Below, in pieces: positions 44,185 to 52,720 of a DNA stretch of 64,000 bases (positions within the stretch are counted from its first letter, which is position 1; the number at the start of each line of letters is the position of its first letter). The position numbers and the translations under genes are program-made. This DNA comes from an uncultured Caulobacterales bacterium. Lineage in GTDB: Bacteria > Pseudomonadota > Alphaproteobacteria > Caulobacterales > Caulobacteraceae. The stretch covers positions 78,130-142,129 of the forward strand of contig CAIMFV010000060.1 of the NCBI GenBank assembly GCA_903840435.1, read 5' to 3'. Below the pieces are notes generated by a model. It saw only the letters and a program-made list of their open reading frames with translations. It was not told where the DNA came from and searched no databases.

Positions 44185-45090
44185 ATGAACTACGAAAGCC
44201 AGGTTGTCGCGCCTGAAGGCCCATGTCCTCCCTTCCGCCTGACCCGCGCGGCCCAAGGCGTCTCGCCTCTGATCTTCGCCGTTCCCCATGCGGGGCGCAC
44301 CTATCCGAAGGATATGGGCCATCAAAGGCGGTTGATTGACCTGCGCCGCCTGGAAGACGGTCTGGTGGACCAGTTGGTCGCGCAAAGCCCCAGCTGCGGC
44401 GCAACCCTGATCGCGGCCACCATTGCGCGCACCTATATCGACCTCAACCGCGACGTGCGCGAACTGGATCGCGATTTCGTCACGCCACCGCCCGGCGCGG
44501 CTGTGGTGCGCAGCGCCCGGGTCGAGGCCGGGCTAGGCCTTTTCCCGCGCTATGCGGAGGGCCTGTCCATCTATGGCCGAAGCTTGAGCGCTGAGGAGGT
44601 GGCGGCTCGGATCGCTTGCGTCCACCAACCCTATCATCAGGGGCTTCGCGCCAGTTTGACCGACGCCCAGAACAGGTTTGGCCTGGCTGTGTTGATCGAT
44701 TGGCACTCCATGCCGCGATCTTCGGCCTCTGCCGCCGCCAAGCCGGGCATGCGCGGCGCCGACATGGTGCTTGGCGACCGGCATGGGGCGGCGTGTGATC
44801 CAAAGCTGACCGGCTGGATGGAGGGGGCGCTAACACGCCTTGGCTATCGCGTGGCGCGCAACCACCCCTTTGCGGGCGGCTATGTCACCGAGACCTATGG
44901 CCGACCGGCGCAAGGCGTGCACGCCCTGCAAATCGAAATCAACCGGGCCCTCTATCTCGACGAGGCGAAGGTTGAGCCGAACGCCGGGTTCCAAAGGCTA
45001 AGGGCTGACCTCAACCGCCTGACCGCTGATCTGGCGCAGCAGACCCACATCTGGGCCAGCCAAGCAACGCCCGCGGGCGATCTTGCCTGA
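44185..45090 (+). CDS. N-formylglutamate amidohydrolase family protein
   Basis: 301 aa; ATG 44185. FGase motifs: PLIFAVPHAGRTYP near the start, ARTYIDLNRDVRELDRDFV, YHQGLRASLTDAQNRFGLAVLIDWHSMP, and NHPFAGGYVTETYGRPAQGVHALQIEINRALYLDE. These carry the Zn-peptidase-like His, Asp and Glu. The family removes formate from N-formylglutamate in histidine breakdown, but no hut genes are nearby, so the true substrate may differ. It lies between cpdR and tRNA-Ser. Confidence 0.9.
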   Translation: MNYESQVVAPEGPCPPFRLTRAAQGVSPLIFAVPHAGRTYPKDMGHQRRLIDLRRLEDGLVDQLVAQSPSCGATLIAATIARTYIDLNRDVRELDRDFVTPPPGAAVVRSARVEAGLGLFPRYAEGLSIYGRSLSAEEVAARIACVHQPYHQGLRASLTDAQNRFGLAVLIDWHSMPRSSASAAAKPGMRGADMVLGDRHGAACDPKLTGWMEGALTRLGYRVARNHPFAGGYVTETYGRPAQGVHALQIEINRALYLDEAKVEPNAGFQRLRADLNRLTADLAQQTHIWASQATPAGDLA

Positions 45091-45206
45091 GGCCCCACCC
45101 AAAACCACCCTTGCCAGATAAGGCCTGGGCGGCTAGGTATCCGCCCTTCGCTCACCCTGCGCTTCCCGGCCCCGCCCCCGAAGCGCCGCTGCGGCAACGC
45201 GCACCT

Positions 45207-45296
<90 letters not shown>

Positions 45297-45442
45297 TTAA
45301 TGTTTTGATTTTTAAGCGTATTTTATCTTGAGACTCTTCCCAGGCGAAGGGAAGAAGACATGGATGGTTTAGCCGTCAAGGTCATCCGCTTCATTGCAGA
45401 GCGGGACACCACGCCGCGAGAAGGGCGATGCGTGAAAACGAA

Positions 45443-45460
45443 AATCATGAGTTCATGATT
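45443..45460. promoter_or_regulatory. Palindromic operator-like site
   Basis: AATCATGA, GT, TCATGATT: a perfect 8-bp inverted repeat with a 2-bp centre, the size of a dimeric HTH or RHH operator. It lies just upstream of the antitoxin-like remnant. Confidence 0.35.
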
Positions 45461-45476
45461 AGGTGCGCCATTGTTA

Positions 45477-45570
45477 GTGACGGAAGCCGAGCGCGATCAT
45501 CTCGCCCAGCTGGCGGCACAGCCTGAGGCAGCTATCGACAGGAGCGATATCCCTGAACGTTCAGACGCTG
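45477..45570 (+). pseudogene. Remnant of a BrnA/CopG-type antitoxin
   Basis: The translation VTEAERDHLAQLAAQPEAAIDRSDIPE matches the conserved LTxExRAELxALAALPDxxIDTSDIPE segment of CopG-type BrnA-like antitoxins. After this it runs into unrelated sequence and lacks the RHH C-terminal part. No toxin gene is beside it. The call is by pattern only. Confidence 0.42.
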
Positions 45571-45724
45571 CACGGAGTATGGGCGTCCGAGTACCCTTTC
45601 CAGCCTTTGCAGCGATAGAACACCCCCGGGGGGCGCACCCAAGTGTTGGATTGGTAGAAGGCGAGGGGAAGGGGATATCAGGGCCACCTTAACGCCATTC
45701 TTAGGCTGGCGATGCTGGTCTCTA

Positions 45725-46717
45725 TCAAGAACGCGCGGCTTGCCTAGGCGCTTTGATCGTCGCTGCAATACGATTTTTTAAGCTTACCCGAAGGTCAGCC
45801 GGATTGTCCCAAACGATATGGGAAAACTGACGTGTGTCGAAATGAAGAAAGTCCAATCGATCACGGCGACAGCAAAAAATCACATTCATTCCAAGTCCGT
45901 GGGCAAGCCCCGCTTCGTAGTAGACGCCCCCCCGTGGAAGCGGTTGAAAGGAGTCTCCCTCAGACACTCCGCCGCAGGTGAAATCAGCAACGAGAAACCG
46001 TGAACGCTTAATCTCCGCGACAATCGCATCATCGATTTTGCCATTGTGTTCGAGTTCATCGATTCGGAAAGGCTCATATCCGGCGTCGCGAATGCCAGGG
46101 CTAAAGCCGTCACGCCACGCGCCCAACATCTGTGGATCAAACCACATTGCGACAAAGGCTTGCAACGAGTCAGCCGGGGAATTTGTTACGGCGTCGAGAC
46201 GGTCAAACCCAGCGGCTGTGAGGCGATATGTGCCTGATTGTTCCACCACCAATTTTTGATCTTCCAGCAAGTCGAATAGGCGGGATATCTCATCAGGCCC
46301 ACCGCACTCCGTCCACGCGGACAGATAGTCCGCCCAACGAACCTCGCCGTCCGGCAATATTGCCCCGATATGGATACGCGTCGCAGGTCCTATCCGCAGC
46401 TCGCTCAAAGCCAAGAAGAGCCGGTCAAGCCGATCCCGTACCGTCATAGGTCTCGCCGACGCGGCTTGTTCGACCGCATCGAGGGTCACAATCGGCGACA
46501 CCTCTCCGGCTCGCCTCTGGTCGATGATCCAAGTCGTCAAGCGGGCTTTCGCCAGTGGATGGAGTAGGCTCACTGGGCCGCGCATTAACGCCGGGATACG
46601 ATAACTTCCCCCCGCCCGCTCGGATTTGATTTTGGCGTCACGACCATGATTGCCGCTTTCAAGGACCGCTTGGGTGTTCCAAATCGCGCATTCAGTTGAT
46701 TCCACCGACATCTCCAT
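45725..46717 (-). CDS. Protein with C-terminal nucleoside-2-deoxyribosyltransferase/TIR-like domain
   Basis: 330 aa. The C-terminal 150 residues read QAFVAMWFDPQMLGAW, IDDAIVAEIKRSRFLVADFTC, RGGVYYEAGLAHGLGMNVIFCCRRD and HFDTRQFSHIVW, the order of the nucleoside deoxyribosyltransferase-like fold, with the candidate catalytic Glu in GGVYYEAGLA and an Asp in VADFT. This fold is related to TIR NADases. The N-terminus (ECAIWNTQAVLES, then RDAKIKSERAGGSYRI) follows the pattern of a zinc ribbon (CxxC ... CPRCGRYRI) but has lost most of the Cys. The middle has winged-helix character. It is the last gene of a minus-strand set after tRNA-Ser. NAD or nucleotide cleavage in a defence context is inferred. 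Confidence 0.68.
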   Translation of the reverse strand: MEMSVESTECAIWNTQAVLESGNHGRDAKIKSERAGGSYRIPALMRGPVSLLHPLAKARLTTWIIDQRRAGEVSPIVTLDAVEQAASARPMTVRDRLDRLFLALSELRIGPATRIHIGAILPDGEVRWADYLSAWTECGGPDEISRLFDLLEDQKLVVEQSGTYRLTAAGFDRLDAVTNSPADSLQAFVAMWFDPQMLGAWRDGFSPGIRDAGYEPFRIDELEHNGKIDDAIVAEIKRSRFLVADFTCGGVSEGDSFQPLPRGGVYYEAGLAHGLGMNVIFCCRRDRLDFLHFDTRQFSHIVWDNPADLRVSLKNRIAATIKAPRQAARS

Positions 46718-47090
46718 TCAGACGGCATCTGTGGCGGTCGCGGGAAGGAAGTATCCAGGGACCTCGGATGTTGATCCAAACAGCTTTTAGCACGTTGAAA
46801 AAATCTGGAACCATTGATGGCCCGAAGTCCCAGAATTCGTCGCTAAGAGCGCTGTGCTTGAGGTGGGCACGGTCGTGCGCGATAGGATATTCTAGGAACA
46901 TTTTTCGCGAGAACACGAGGTGATTACTGAAAAGTAGATCGAAAATGTAGCCCTTGAGCATTCCGGATTCGACGTGACTATTCAGGAAGTCCGCGGTGCC
47001 TAAGAGGCATCGTTTAAATTTTGACTGTGTGTATTTCGCTATACATAACCCCTTTGAACAATTCAATTCTTGCGAATGGTCAGGATACAT
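46692..47090 (-). CDS. Possible small protein, 132 aa, between the two main genes of the set
   Basis: ATG 47090 lies 23 bp after the stop of the 350-aa gene, and the 3' end overlaps the start of the NDT/TIR-like gene by 26 bp. The sequence is protein-like, with hydrophobic and aromatic clusters (LKGYIFDLLFSNHLVFSRKMFLEYP, SALSDEFWDFGPSMVPDFFNVLKAVW). No family is recognised. The frame extends to 47237 but that part overlaps the preceding gene out of frame. GC is clearly below the genome level. Its reality depends on a modest ribosome site. Confidence 0.4.
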   Translation of the reverse strand: MYPDHSQELNCSKGLCIAKYTQSKFKRCLLGTADFLNSHVESGMLKGYIFDLLFSNHLVFSRKMFLEYPIAHDRAHLKHSALSDEFWDFGPSMVPDFFNVLKAVWINIRGPWILPSRDRHRCRLNGDVGGIN

Positions 47091-47113
47091 TGAATTTGCT
47101 CTTGGAGCAGCAA

Positions 47114-48166
47114 TCAAGCAGTTCGGAAGTTGAGTGGGAGGCAGATAAACTTCGTCCCAGTCAACCGAATCGGCTTGATTCCCTTTCCGAGATGGACCCC
47201 ACCCTCGCTGTTGGCGATCCAGAATGGATGGGGGCACTCTTTGTGCTGGCCCCAGCGGGACAGAACGGCGAGGCTCTCAATGGTCAGCAGATTCCGAAGC
47301 TCGTCATTCAAAGCAGAAGCCTCCTCAACAACTTTGAACAAACGACGGATTTCCTGCGCGGCATTAATCGCTTCTCTCGGCGTAAGTTTTTCGAGTAGCC
47401 CTGTTCGATCGTCCCGCACGATGCTGAGGTCATCAACGATCTCACTAAACGGCCTTTCAAGAGCTAACAAGATGTCCGCCCCTCCCACGAGAGACTTACC
47501 GCCACTCACCTGCCCCAAGACGCGTTTTTCAATGACAGCTCGACCTTGATGATCTTTACTTCCCGAGTTGACATCAATTGTCAGAGTGCCGTTGGAGGCA
47601 AGACTACGGGTTAATCGATGTACCGCCTTTTTCGTCAACGATGCCACGAGTTCGTCTCGCGTTCGGAGACGGGCGCAGAGTTCAATGCGAATGACCCATC
47701 GTTCAACGAGCAGGCGGGATAGCTTATGGCAGGAGGCCAGCAAAAAATCGCGTTCTGCTCTTTCGACCTGTTCCGCCTCATACAGATTGACTGAATCTGA
47801 AAATGAGTCGCCTTCGAAGAACTCACGTCCACATTCATGTCCAATCGCTCGGATCAGTCCATCGTCTGGATGCCACGCCAAATATCCGCTCTCGTATTTG
47901 GGTGAAAATGGGCAACAAATCGGACAGGGTGCTCTCGATTGCAGTCCATTTCGAAATCTGTCGGGTAGCCGGAATTTCTGCAATAAAATCGGGGGAGTTA
48001 TGCTTGAAGGAGTTGTTGTTGAGATCAATGGCCACAGGTGCGGGGCACCCGTTTCGGCAATGTGTCGAATAAACGCCTCGACATGTTTTTGAGCAGGCCG
48101 CTCTCGAAAACGGCGGCCCCTTCGCAGCTCATCAAGAACGCGCTCTACTCTAACTGGGCGTGCCAT
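47114..48166 (-). CDS. Unrecognised 350-aa protein with Cys-rich zinc-ribbon-like segment
   Basis: ATG 48166 has AGGAG 6 bp upstream, a strong start. A basic N-terminus (ARPVRVERVLDELRRGRRFRERP) is followed by APCPICCPFSPKYESGYLAWHPDDGLIRAIGHECGREFF, a CPIC ... GHEC arrangement that could bind zinc. The rest is helical and soluble (LVASLTKKAVHRLTRSLAS, PREAINAAQEIRRLFKVVEEA). I do not recognise the family. It heads a minus-strand set with the NDT/TIR-like gene downstream, so it may sense or recruit for that effector. GC is lower than in flanking genes. Confidence 0.62.
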   Translation of the reverse strand: MARPVRVERVLDELRRGRRFRERPAQKHVEAFIRHIAETGAPHLWPLISTTTPSSITPPILLQKFRLPDRFRNGLQSRAPCPICCPFSPKYESGYLAWHPDDGLIRAIGHECGREFFEGDSFSDSVNLYEAEQVERAERDFLLASCHKLSRLLVERWVIRIELCARLRTRDELVASLTKKAVHRLTRSLASNGTLTIDVNSGSKDHQGRAVIEKRVLGQVSGGKSLVGGADILLALERPFSEIVDDLSIVRDDRTGLLEKLTPREAINAAQEIRRLFKVVEEASALNDELRNLLTIESLAVLSRWGQHKECPHPFWIANSEGGVHLGKGIKPIRLTGTKFICLPLNFRTA

Positions 48167-48529
48167 AAGCTCTCCTCAAGAGGTGAATGCGATTCGATAA
48201 GTTCTCGTTTTATTCTATCACATATCGCCTCAAATGACGCGCAGCAGATCGTCCTAGGAGTGGCTTAATCGAAGTCCCCCGTTACGGGGCTCGAGAAACT
48301 TCCGGATCAGGTTCCGGTGCTCTAGCGGGCTAGCGCTTAATGCTCAGACACCCCGCCGGAGACCCTGGTGGCGGTCAAACGGCGGGCAGAAGCTTGGCGC
48401 TGGAGCGACTCGGCGGCGCAGATCAACGATGACTATAGTGCGCCTTGAAGATGACCGGGCTCATGTGTGAGAGTTGCGCAGCGCAAGAATTGGAATGCCC
48501 TACGGTTCAGTGTGTGATGGGAGGCCGCA
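48167..48529. other. 363-bp region upstream of the island operon, no intact gene
   Basis: The part next to 48166 is AT-rich and should hold the promoter of the minus-strand set. The remainder is GC-rich and full of stops in all frames. One open piece near 48367-48447 (VAVKRRAEAWRWSDSAAQINDDYSAP) looks like a gene fragment, but no family can be named. Confidence 0.5.
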
Positions 48530-49027
48530 ATGTCTGGTCGCGAAATCGTCTGGGCGCTGGGCCTTCTTGGTGTGTTGCTGGCAGCGCTCACTAGATTCAG
48601 AAGGCTTCGTAGGCCAACTGTTGACTATCAACAAAGCGCAGTGGTCCAAGCCCGTTTGCCGAAGTGGGTTAAGCTTTTCGAGTCCTCGATGATTTGTGCG
48701 TTTGTCGTTGCGAGCATGATCGGAGCGACCTTGCTCGTCTGTCGTTTTAGCCCGGGGCTCCTGCGTGAGCCGAACGGGGTGACGGGAGCATCAGCGATCT
48801 ACTTTTTCGTTGGAACCACTTCGATTGCAATCCCCCTCAGTTTTCTCTGCGCAAATGTCGTGGGTTGGTTAATCCCTCCGGTGCGCGAGGCCAACCTAGC
48901 CGCAATGGACGGCACTTCGGTTTCTTACTGGAGTGCCAACAGAGGGTTGCTACTGTATTCCGCAGTGTCGATGCCTCTGGGACTCTTGCTCACGTTCATC
49001 GCGGTCCTTTCGCCTTGGCGCACCTGA
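48530..49027 (+). CDS. Four-helix membrane protein, 165 aa
   Basis: ATG 48530 is preceded by GGGAGG. Four hydrophobic segments are visible: IVWALGLLGVLLAAL, SSMICAFVVASMIGATLLVC, AIYFFVGTTSIAIPLSFLCANVVGWL, and LLLYSAVSMPLGLLLTFIAVL. No signal peptide or family is recognised. It is divergent from the 350-aa gene and may or may not be part of the same island. The 274 bp between it and hppD carry no gene I can support. Confidence 0.6.
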   Translation: MSGREIVWALGLLGVLLAALTRFRRLRRPTVDYQQSAVVQARLPKWVKLFESSMICAFVVASMIGATLLVCRFSPGLLREPNGVTGASAIYFFVGTTSIAIPLSFLCANVVGWLIPPVREANLAAMDGTSVSYWSANRGLLLYSAVSMPLGLLLTFIAVLSPWRT

Positions 49028-49301
49028 AGCCCAGCGGCGTCGGTTTCCAGACCGTTCCTCAGGTCGCCCAGCAGAAGGCCCAGACGGATCAGGGCGGCTG
49101 TCAGAGTTTTCCCGACAGCGATGCCATTCTGCGATTTTGCCAGCACAGGTAGGTGGCAGCCATTCATCGGCGCGTTGGGGTGCGGTGATAATGGCCCTAA
49201 TTCTAATCCTGATGCGCGCCACAACACCCCCCCGCCCTTGCATCGCAGCCTCGATTGCCGTATCCAACTAGTATCATTTGCAACTAACTGCGGAGGCGGC
49301 C

Positions 49302-50384
49302 ATGGCTGATCTGTTCGACAATCCGGCGGGCTTGGCCGGGGTTGAGTTTATCGAATTCGCCGCGCCGCAGCGGGGGCTGTTGGAGCCTGTGTTTCAGGGC
49401 ATGGGCTTTACCCATGTGGCCACCCATCGCTCGAAGGATGTCGATCTCTGGCGCCAGGGCGGCATTAATCTGATCGCCAATTATGAAAAGCGCTCTCCGG
49501 CCCAGTATTTCGCCGCCGAACATGGGCCCGCGGCCTGTGGCATGGGCTTTCGGGTTCGGGACGCCAATCAGGCCTATGCCCATGCTTTGGAAAAGGGCGC
49601 AGAGCCGGTCGAGGTGCCCACCGGCTTTATGGAGCTTCGGCTGCCGGCCATTCGCGGCATTGGCGGCTCGCTGATCTATTTGATCGACCGTTATGAGGAT
49701 GGTGCGTCCATCTATGACATCGACTTCAAATTCTTGCCCGGCGTGGGGCGCAAGCCTGAGGGCGTTGGCTTTTCGGTCATCGATCACCTGACCCACAATG
49801 TCTATGGCGGGCGGATGGAGCACTGGGCCAAGTTCTATGAGCGCGTGTTCAATTTCCGCGAGATCCGCTATTTCGACATCAAGGGCGAATATACCGGCCT
49901 GACCTCAAAGGCCATGACCGCGCCGGACGGGCTGATCCGCATTCCGATGAATGAGGAGGGCGCGGGCGGTAAGGGCCAGATCCAGGAATTTCTAAGAGAT
50001 TTCAATGGCGAGGGCATTCAGCACATCGCCTTTCTTTGCGACGACCTGTTGGGCGCCTGGGACCGGCTCAAGGCGCTTGGCACGCCGTTCATGAGCCCGC
50101 CACCGGCCAGCTATTATGAGATGCTCGACGAGCGCCTGCCCGGTCATGGAGAGCCTGTGCAGGAATTGCAGTCCCGGGGCATCTTGCTCGACGGCTCGAC
50201 CGAGAACGGCGACCCACGGCTGTTGTTGCAGATCTTCTCTGAGACCATGATCGGCCCGGTGTTTTTTGAGTTCATCCAACGTAAAAAAGATGAGGGCTTT
50301 GGCGAGGGCAATTTCACCGCCCTGTTTAAGTCGATCGAGCGCGACCAGATGCGGCGCGGCGTCCTTGAGGCGGAACCCGCATGA
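49302..50384 (+). CDS. hppD: 4-hydroxyphenylpyruvate dioxygenase
   Basis: 360 aa from ATG 49302, with GGAGG 6 bp upstream; a start at 49278 is weaker. The iron ligands of HPPD are seen: His in [14 protein letters not shown], His in [13 protein letters not shown] and Glu in [10 protein letters not shown]. The C-terminal [25 protein letters not shown] is the family signature. The enzyme turns 4-hydroxyphenylpyruvate into homogentisate in tyrosine breakdown. The next gene overlaps by 4 bp (ATGA). Homogentisate dioxygenase is not in the window. Confidence 0.96.
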   Translation: MADLFDNPAGLAGVEFIEFAAPQRGLLEPVFQGMGFTHVATHRSKDVDLWRQGGINLIANYEKRSPAQYFAAEHGPAACGMGFRVRDANQAYAHALEKGAEPVEVPTGFMELRLPAIRGIGGSLIYLIDRYEDGASIYDIDFKFLPGVGRKPEGVGFSVIDHLTHNVYGGRMEHWAKFYERVFNFREIRYFDIKGEYTGLTSKAMTAPDGLIRIPMNEEGAGGKGQIQEFLRDFNGEGIQHIAFLCDDLLGAWDRLKALGTPFMSPPPASYYEMLDERLPGHGEPVQELQSRGILLDGSTENGDPRLLLQIFSETMIGPVFFEFIQRKKDEGFGEGNFTALFKSIERDQMRRGVLEAEPA

Positions 50385-50959
50385 CCCCGTCCCCAACCTT
50401 GAACGGCGTCCACCACGTCGCCTATCGCTGCAAGAACGCCAAGGAGACGGTGGCGTTTTATGAGCGGGTGCTTGGCATGGAATTTTTACTCGCCATTGCC
50501 GAAAATCAGGTGCCGTCGACCAAGGCGCCGGACCCCTATATGCATGTCTTTCTCGATGCCGGTCGCAATAATGTCTTGGCCTTTTTCGAGATCCCCAACA
50601 GTCCGCCCATGGGCCGCGATGAAAATACGCCGCAATGGGTGCAGCACATCGCCTTTCAGGTGGAGACGCGGGAAGCGCTGCTGACGGCGCTGGCTAAGAT
50701 CAAGGCCGAGGGGCTCGATGTCATCGGTCCCACCGACCACACCCTGTTTGAATCGATCTATTTCTTCGATCCGAACGGCCACAGGCTGGAGCTCGCCTGG
50801 AATAAGGGCACGCCGGACCAGTATGCTGAGCTGAAACGCGTCGCGCGCGACATGCTCGACGAATGGGACCAAACCAAGAAGGCGCCGCAGCACGCCGCCT
50901 GGTTGCATGTGACCGAATTGTCACACTCGCCCCTTCGCACCGATCTGGTGGACGGGTAG
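50381..50959 (+). CDS. VOC-family dioxygenase/glyoxalase-like protein
   Basis: 192 aa, one VOC module pair: [65 protein letters not shown] and [16 protein letters not shown]. Metal ligands likely are the His in HHVA, the His in QHIAF and the Glu in RLELAW. Translationally coupled to hppD, so a role in aromatic amino-acid breakdown is suggested, but the substrate is unknown. Confidence 0.88.
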   Translation: MTPSPTLNGVHHVAYRCKNAKETVAFYERVLGMEFLLAIAENQVPSTKAPDPYMHVFLDAGRNNVLAFFEIPNSPPMGRDENTPQWVQHIAFQVETREALLTALAKIKAEGLDVIGPTDHTLFESIYFFDPNGHRLELAWNKGTPDQYAELKRVARDMLDEWDQTKKAPQHAAWLHVTELSHSPLRTDLVDG

Positions 50960-51020
50960 GGGGCTGGCAAACCCACCGCGCCACCTTGACACCGCCACGC
51001 GGCTTGCCAGCAATGGCCCG

Positions 51021-51623
51021 ATGGAGAGGTTTGATCGCGGGAGGGCGGTTTGGCTCGCAAGGTTCGTGTTGCCGCACGAGCCAGCGCTGCGCGCATGGCT
51101 GCAACGCCGTCGCCATTTGCCGATCGAGACAGACGATATTGTGCAAGAGTCCTATGCCATCCTGGCCGGGCTTGCGTCAGTTGATCACATCCAAAACCCC
51201 AGGGCCTATCTCTTCACCACCGCTAATTCTTTAGTGCTACGCGAGCTGCGGCGGGCGCGGGTGGTATCGATCCGGGCCGTCGATGATCTCGACGCCTTGG
51301 GGGCGATTTCCGATATGCCCTCGCCGGAGGCCGAGGCGGCCAGTCGCCAAGAATTGGCCCAACTCGCGCAGGCGATGAACAAATTGCCCAAGCAATGTCG
51401 CGAAGCTTTCAAGCTTAGGAAGATTGAAGGCTATTCTCAACGCGAGATTGCCGAACAGATGGGCGTCGCGGAGAGCACGGTTGAAAAACATGTGGCAAAA
51501 GCGATTCGATTATTGATGGATGCATTCGGGCGTGGCGGAAAACCCTCGCTTCGTGCATCTAGCCTCCATAGTGAACATTTCCAGCCAGACCATGCCGAAA
51601 CGCGAGACAAGCAGCGAGATTGA
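51021..51623 (+). CDS. ECF sigma factor, FecI-like
   Basis: 200 aa. Region 2 includes HLPIETDDIVQESYAILAG and PRAYLFTTANSLVLRELRRARV; region 4 includes KLPKQCREAFKLRKIEGYSQREIAEQMGVAESTVEKHVAKAIRLLMDAF. It is the FecI type. The fecR gene starts inside its 3' end (32-bp overlap), and a TonB receptor with an STN domain follows. This is a cell-surface signalling cascade: substrate binding at the receptor releases the sigma factor through FecR. The target promoters cannot be defined from the window. Confidence 0.93.
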   Translation: MERFDRGRAVWLARFVLPHEPALRAWLQRRRHLPIETDDIVQESYAILAGLASVDHIQNPRAYLFTTANSLVLRELRRARVVSIRAVDDLDALGAISDMPSPEAEAASRQELAQLAQAMNKLPKQCREAFKLRKIEGYSQREIAEQMGVAESTVEKHVAKAIRLLMDAFGRGGKPSLRASSLHSEHFQPDHAETRDKQRD

Positions 51624-52581
51624 CGAGGCCGCCGCCCGTTGGGCCGCGCGGCTGGATCGTGCGCCCTTGTCGCATGACGAGGATGCCGCGCTTGAAGCCT
51701 GGCTTTCCGCCGATATCCGCAGGCGTGGCGCCTTTGCCAAGGCCCATGCGGTGATGGCCCATACCGACCGCGCCCGGGCGCTGGGCTCCGGCAGCGTTGA
51801 TGTGCCGAGCGCCCCTCCCCATCGGCGGCGGGCCCTGCTGTTGGGTGCGAGCGCCTTGGCAGCCGGCTTGGCCGGGGTCTTTGTCGCCAGCGAGATCGTC
51901 CTGCGCCAAACTGCCGAGCTGAAAACCGCCAAGGGCGAGGTGCGACACGTTCCCTTAAGCGACGGCTCCAGCGTCACCCTCAACACCGACACGGTTTTAC
52001 GCGTGAATTTCTCGCCAGCGACCCGCGATGTCGAACTCGTGGCCGGGGAAGCGCTTTTTAATGTCGCCAAGGACAAGCAAAGGCCCTTTATCGTCACGGC
52101 GGGCGACACCCGCGTGCGGGCGGTGGGCACCAGCTTCACCGTGCGCTGCCAAAAGGACCTTTCCGTTCGGGTCGTGGTCAGTGAAGGCGTGGTTGAGGTG
52201 TCAAAACCCGGCCAACCGCGACCGGTGCGCGTGGCGGCCAATGTGGTTGCGGTCACCGCCGCCAGCGCCGGTGTGGCCGTGCCTTTGGCCGCCAGCGTCG
52301 CCCCGGTCCGCACCCAAACCCTCGGCCCCAATGAAGTGGTGCGCGGTCTCGCCTGGCGCGAAGGGATGCTGTCCTTTGATGGCGAAACCTTAGCCGAAGC
52401 GGCGGCTGAATTTGATCGCTATTCGACCACCCGGATTGTCATTGACGATCCCGAACTTGGCCACGAGACCGTAACGGGCCTGTTCTCCGCCAGCGATCCG
52501 CAAGGGTTTGCTAAGGCGGTCGCCATCAGTTTCAATGGCCAGGTGAAGGTGAAGGGCGATCAGGTCCATCTGTCGCGCTAA
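51592..52581 (+). CDS. FecR-family anti-sigma regulator
   Basis: 329 aa from ATG 51592. N-terminal DUF4880-like part (IDEAAARWAARLDRAPLSHDEDAALEAWLSADIRRRGAFAKAHAVM) that binds sigma, one membrane segment around residues 82-100 (LLLGASALAAGLAGVFVAS), and the periplasmic FecR domain (VRHVPLSDGSSVTLNTDTVLRVNFSPATRDVELVAGEALFNVAKDKQRPFIVTAGDTRVRAVGTSFTVR) ending in an STN-like DUF4974 part (ATFDR-type: AEAAAEFDRYSTTRIVIDDPELG). It overlaps the sigma gene, so both are made together. Confidence 0.94.
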   Translation: MPKRETSSEIDEAAARWAARLDRAPLSHDEDAALEAWLSADIRRRGAFAKAHAVMAHTDRARALGSGSVDVPSAPPHRRRALLLGASALAAGLAGVFVASEIVLRQTAELKTAKGEVRHVPLSDGSSVTLNTDTVLRVNFSPATRDVELVAGEALFNVAKDKQRPFIVTAGDTRVRAVGTSFTVRCQKDLSVRVVVSEGVVEVSKPGQPRPVRVAANVVAVTAASAGVAVPLAASVAPVRTQTLGPNEVVRGLAWREGMLSFDGETLAEAAAEFDRYSTTRIVIDDPELGHETVTGLFSASDPQGFAKAVAISFNGQVKVKGDQVHLSR

Positions 52582-52720
52582 AGACCGCCTACGCGTTTCA
52601 GGCGCAATTTGCACAAAAACTTCACCAAGAATGGCGGAAATCTGTTCGCGGCGCATCTAGCCCCCCAAGGAACCGGGAAAACCGGCTGTCCGGGCGCAAG
52701 AACCTCAAAGGGGGAAACTT

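Larger units (their letters stand above)
45297..45724. other. 428-bp region after tRNA-Ser without an intact gene
   Basis: No complete gene is supported here. It holds a short AT-rich stretch directly after the tRNA, a 33-codon open frame from ATG 45360 (MDGLAVKVIRFIAERDTT) behind a good GAAGGGAAGAAG site that could be a relic, a palindrome at 45443-45460, and an antitoxin-like fragment at 45477-45570. No duplicated tRNA 3' end (att copy) was found nearby. Confidence 0.6.

Noticed and set aside
48925..49227. Minus-strand 100-codon frame with LAKSQNGIAVGKTLTAALIRLG
   Set aside because: It has some protein-like periodicity, but half of it is antisense to the 165-aa membrane protein, no start site is convincing and no family is recognised.
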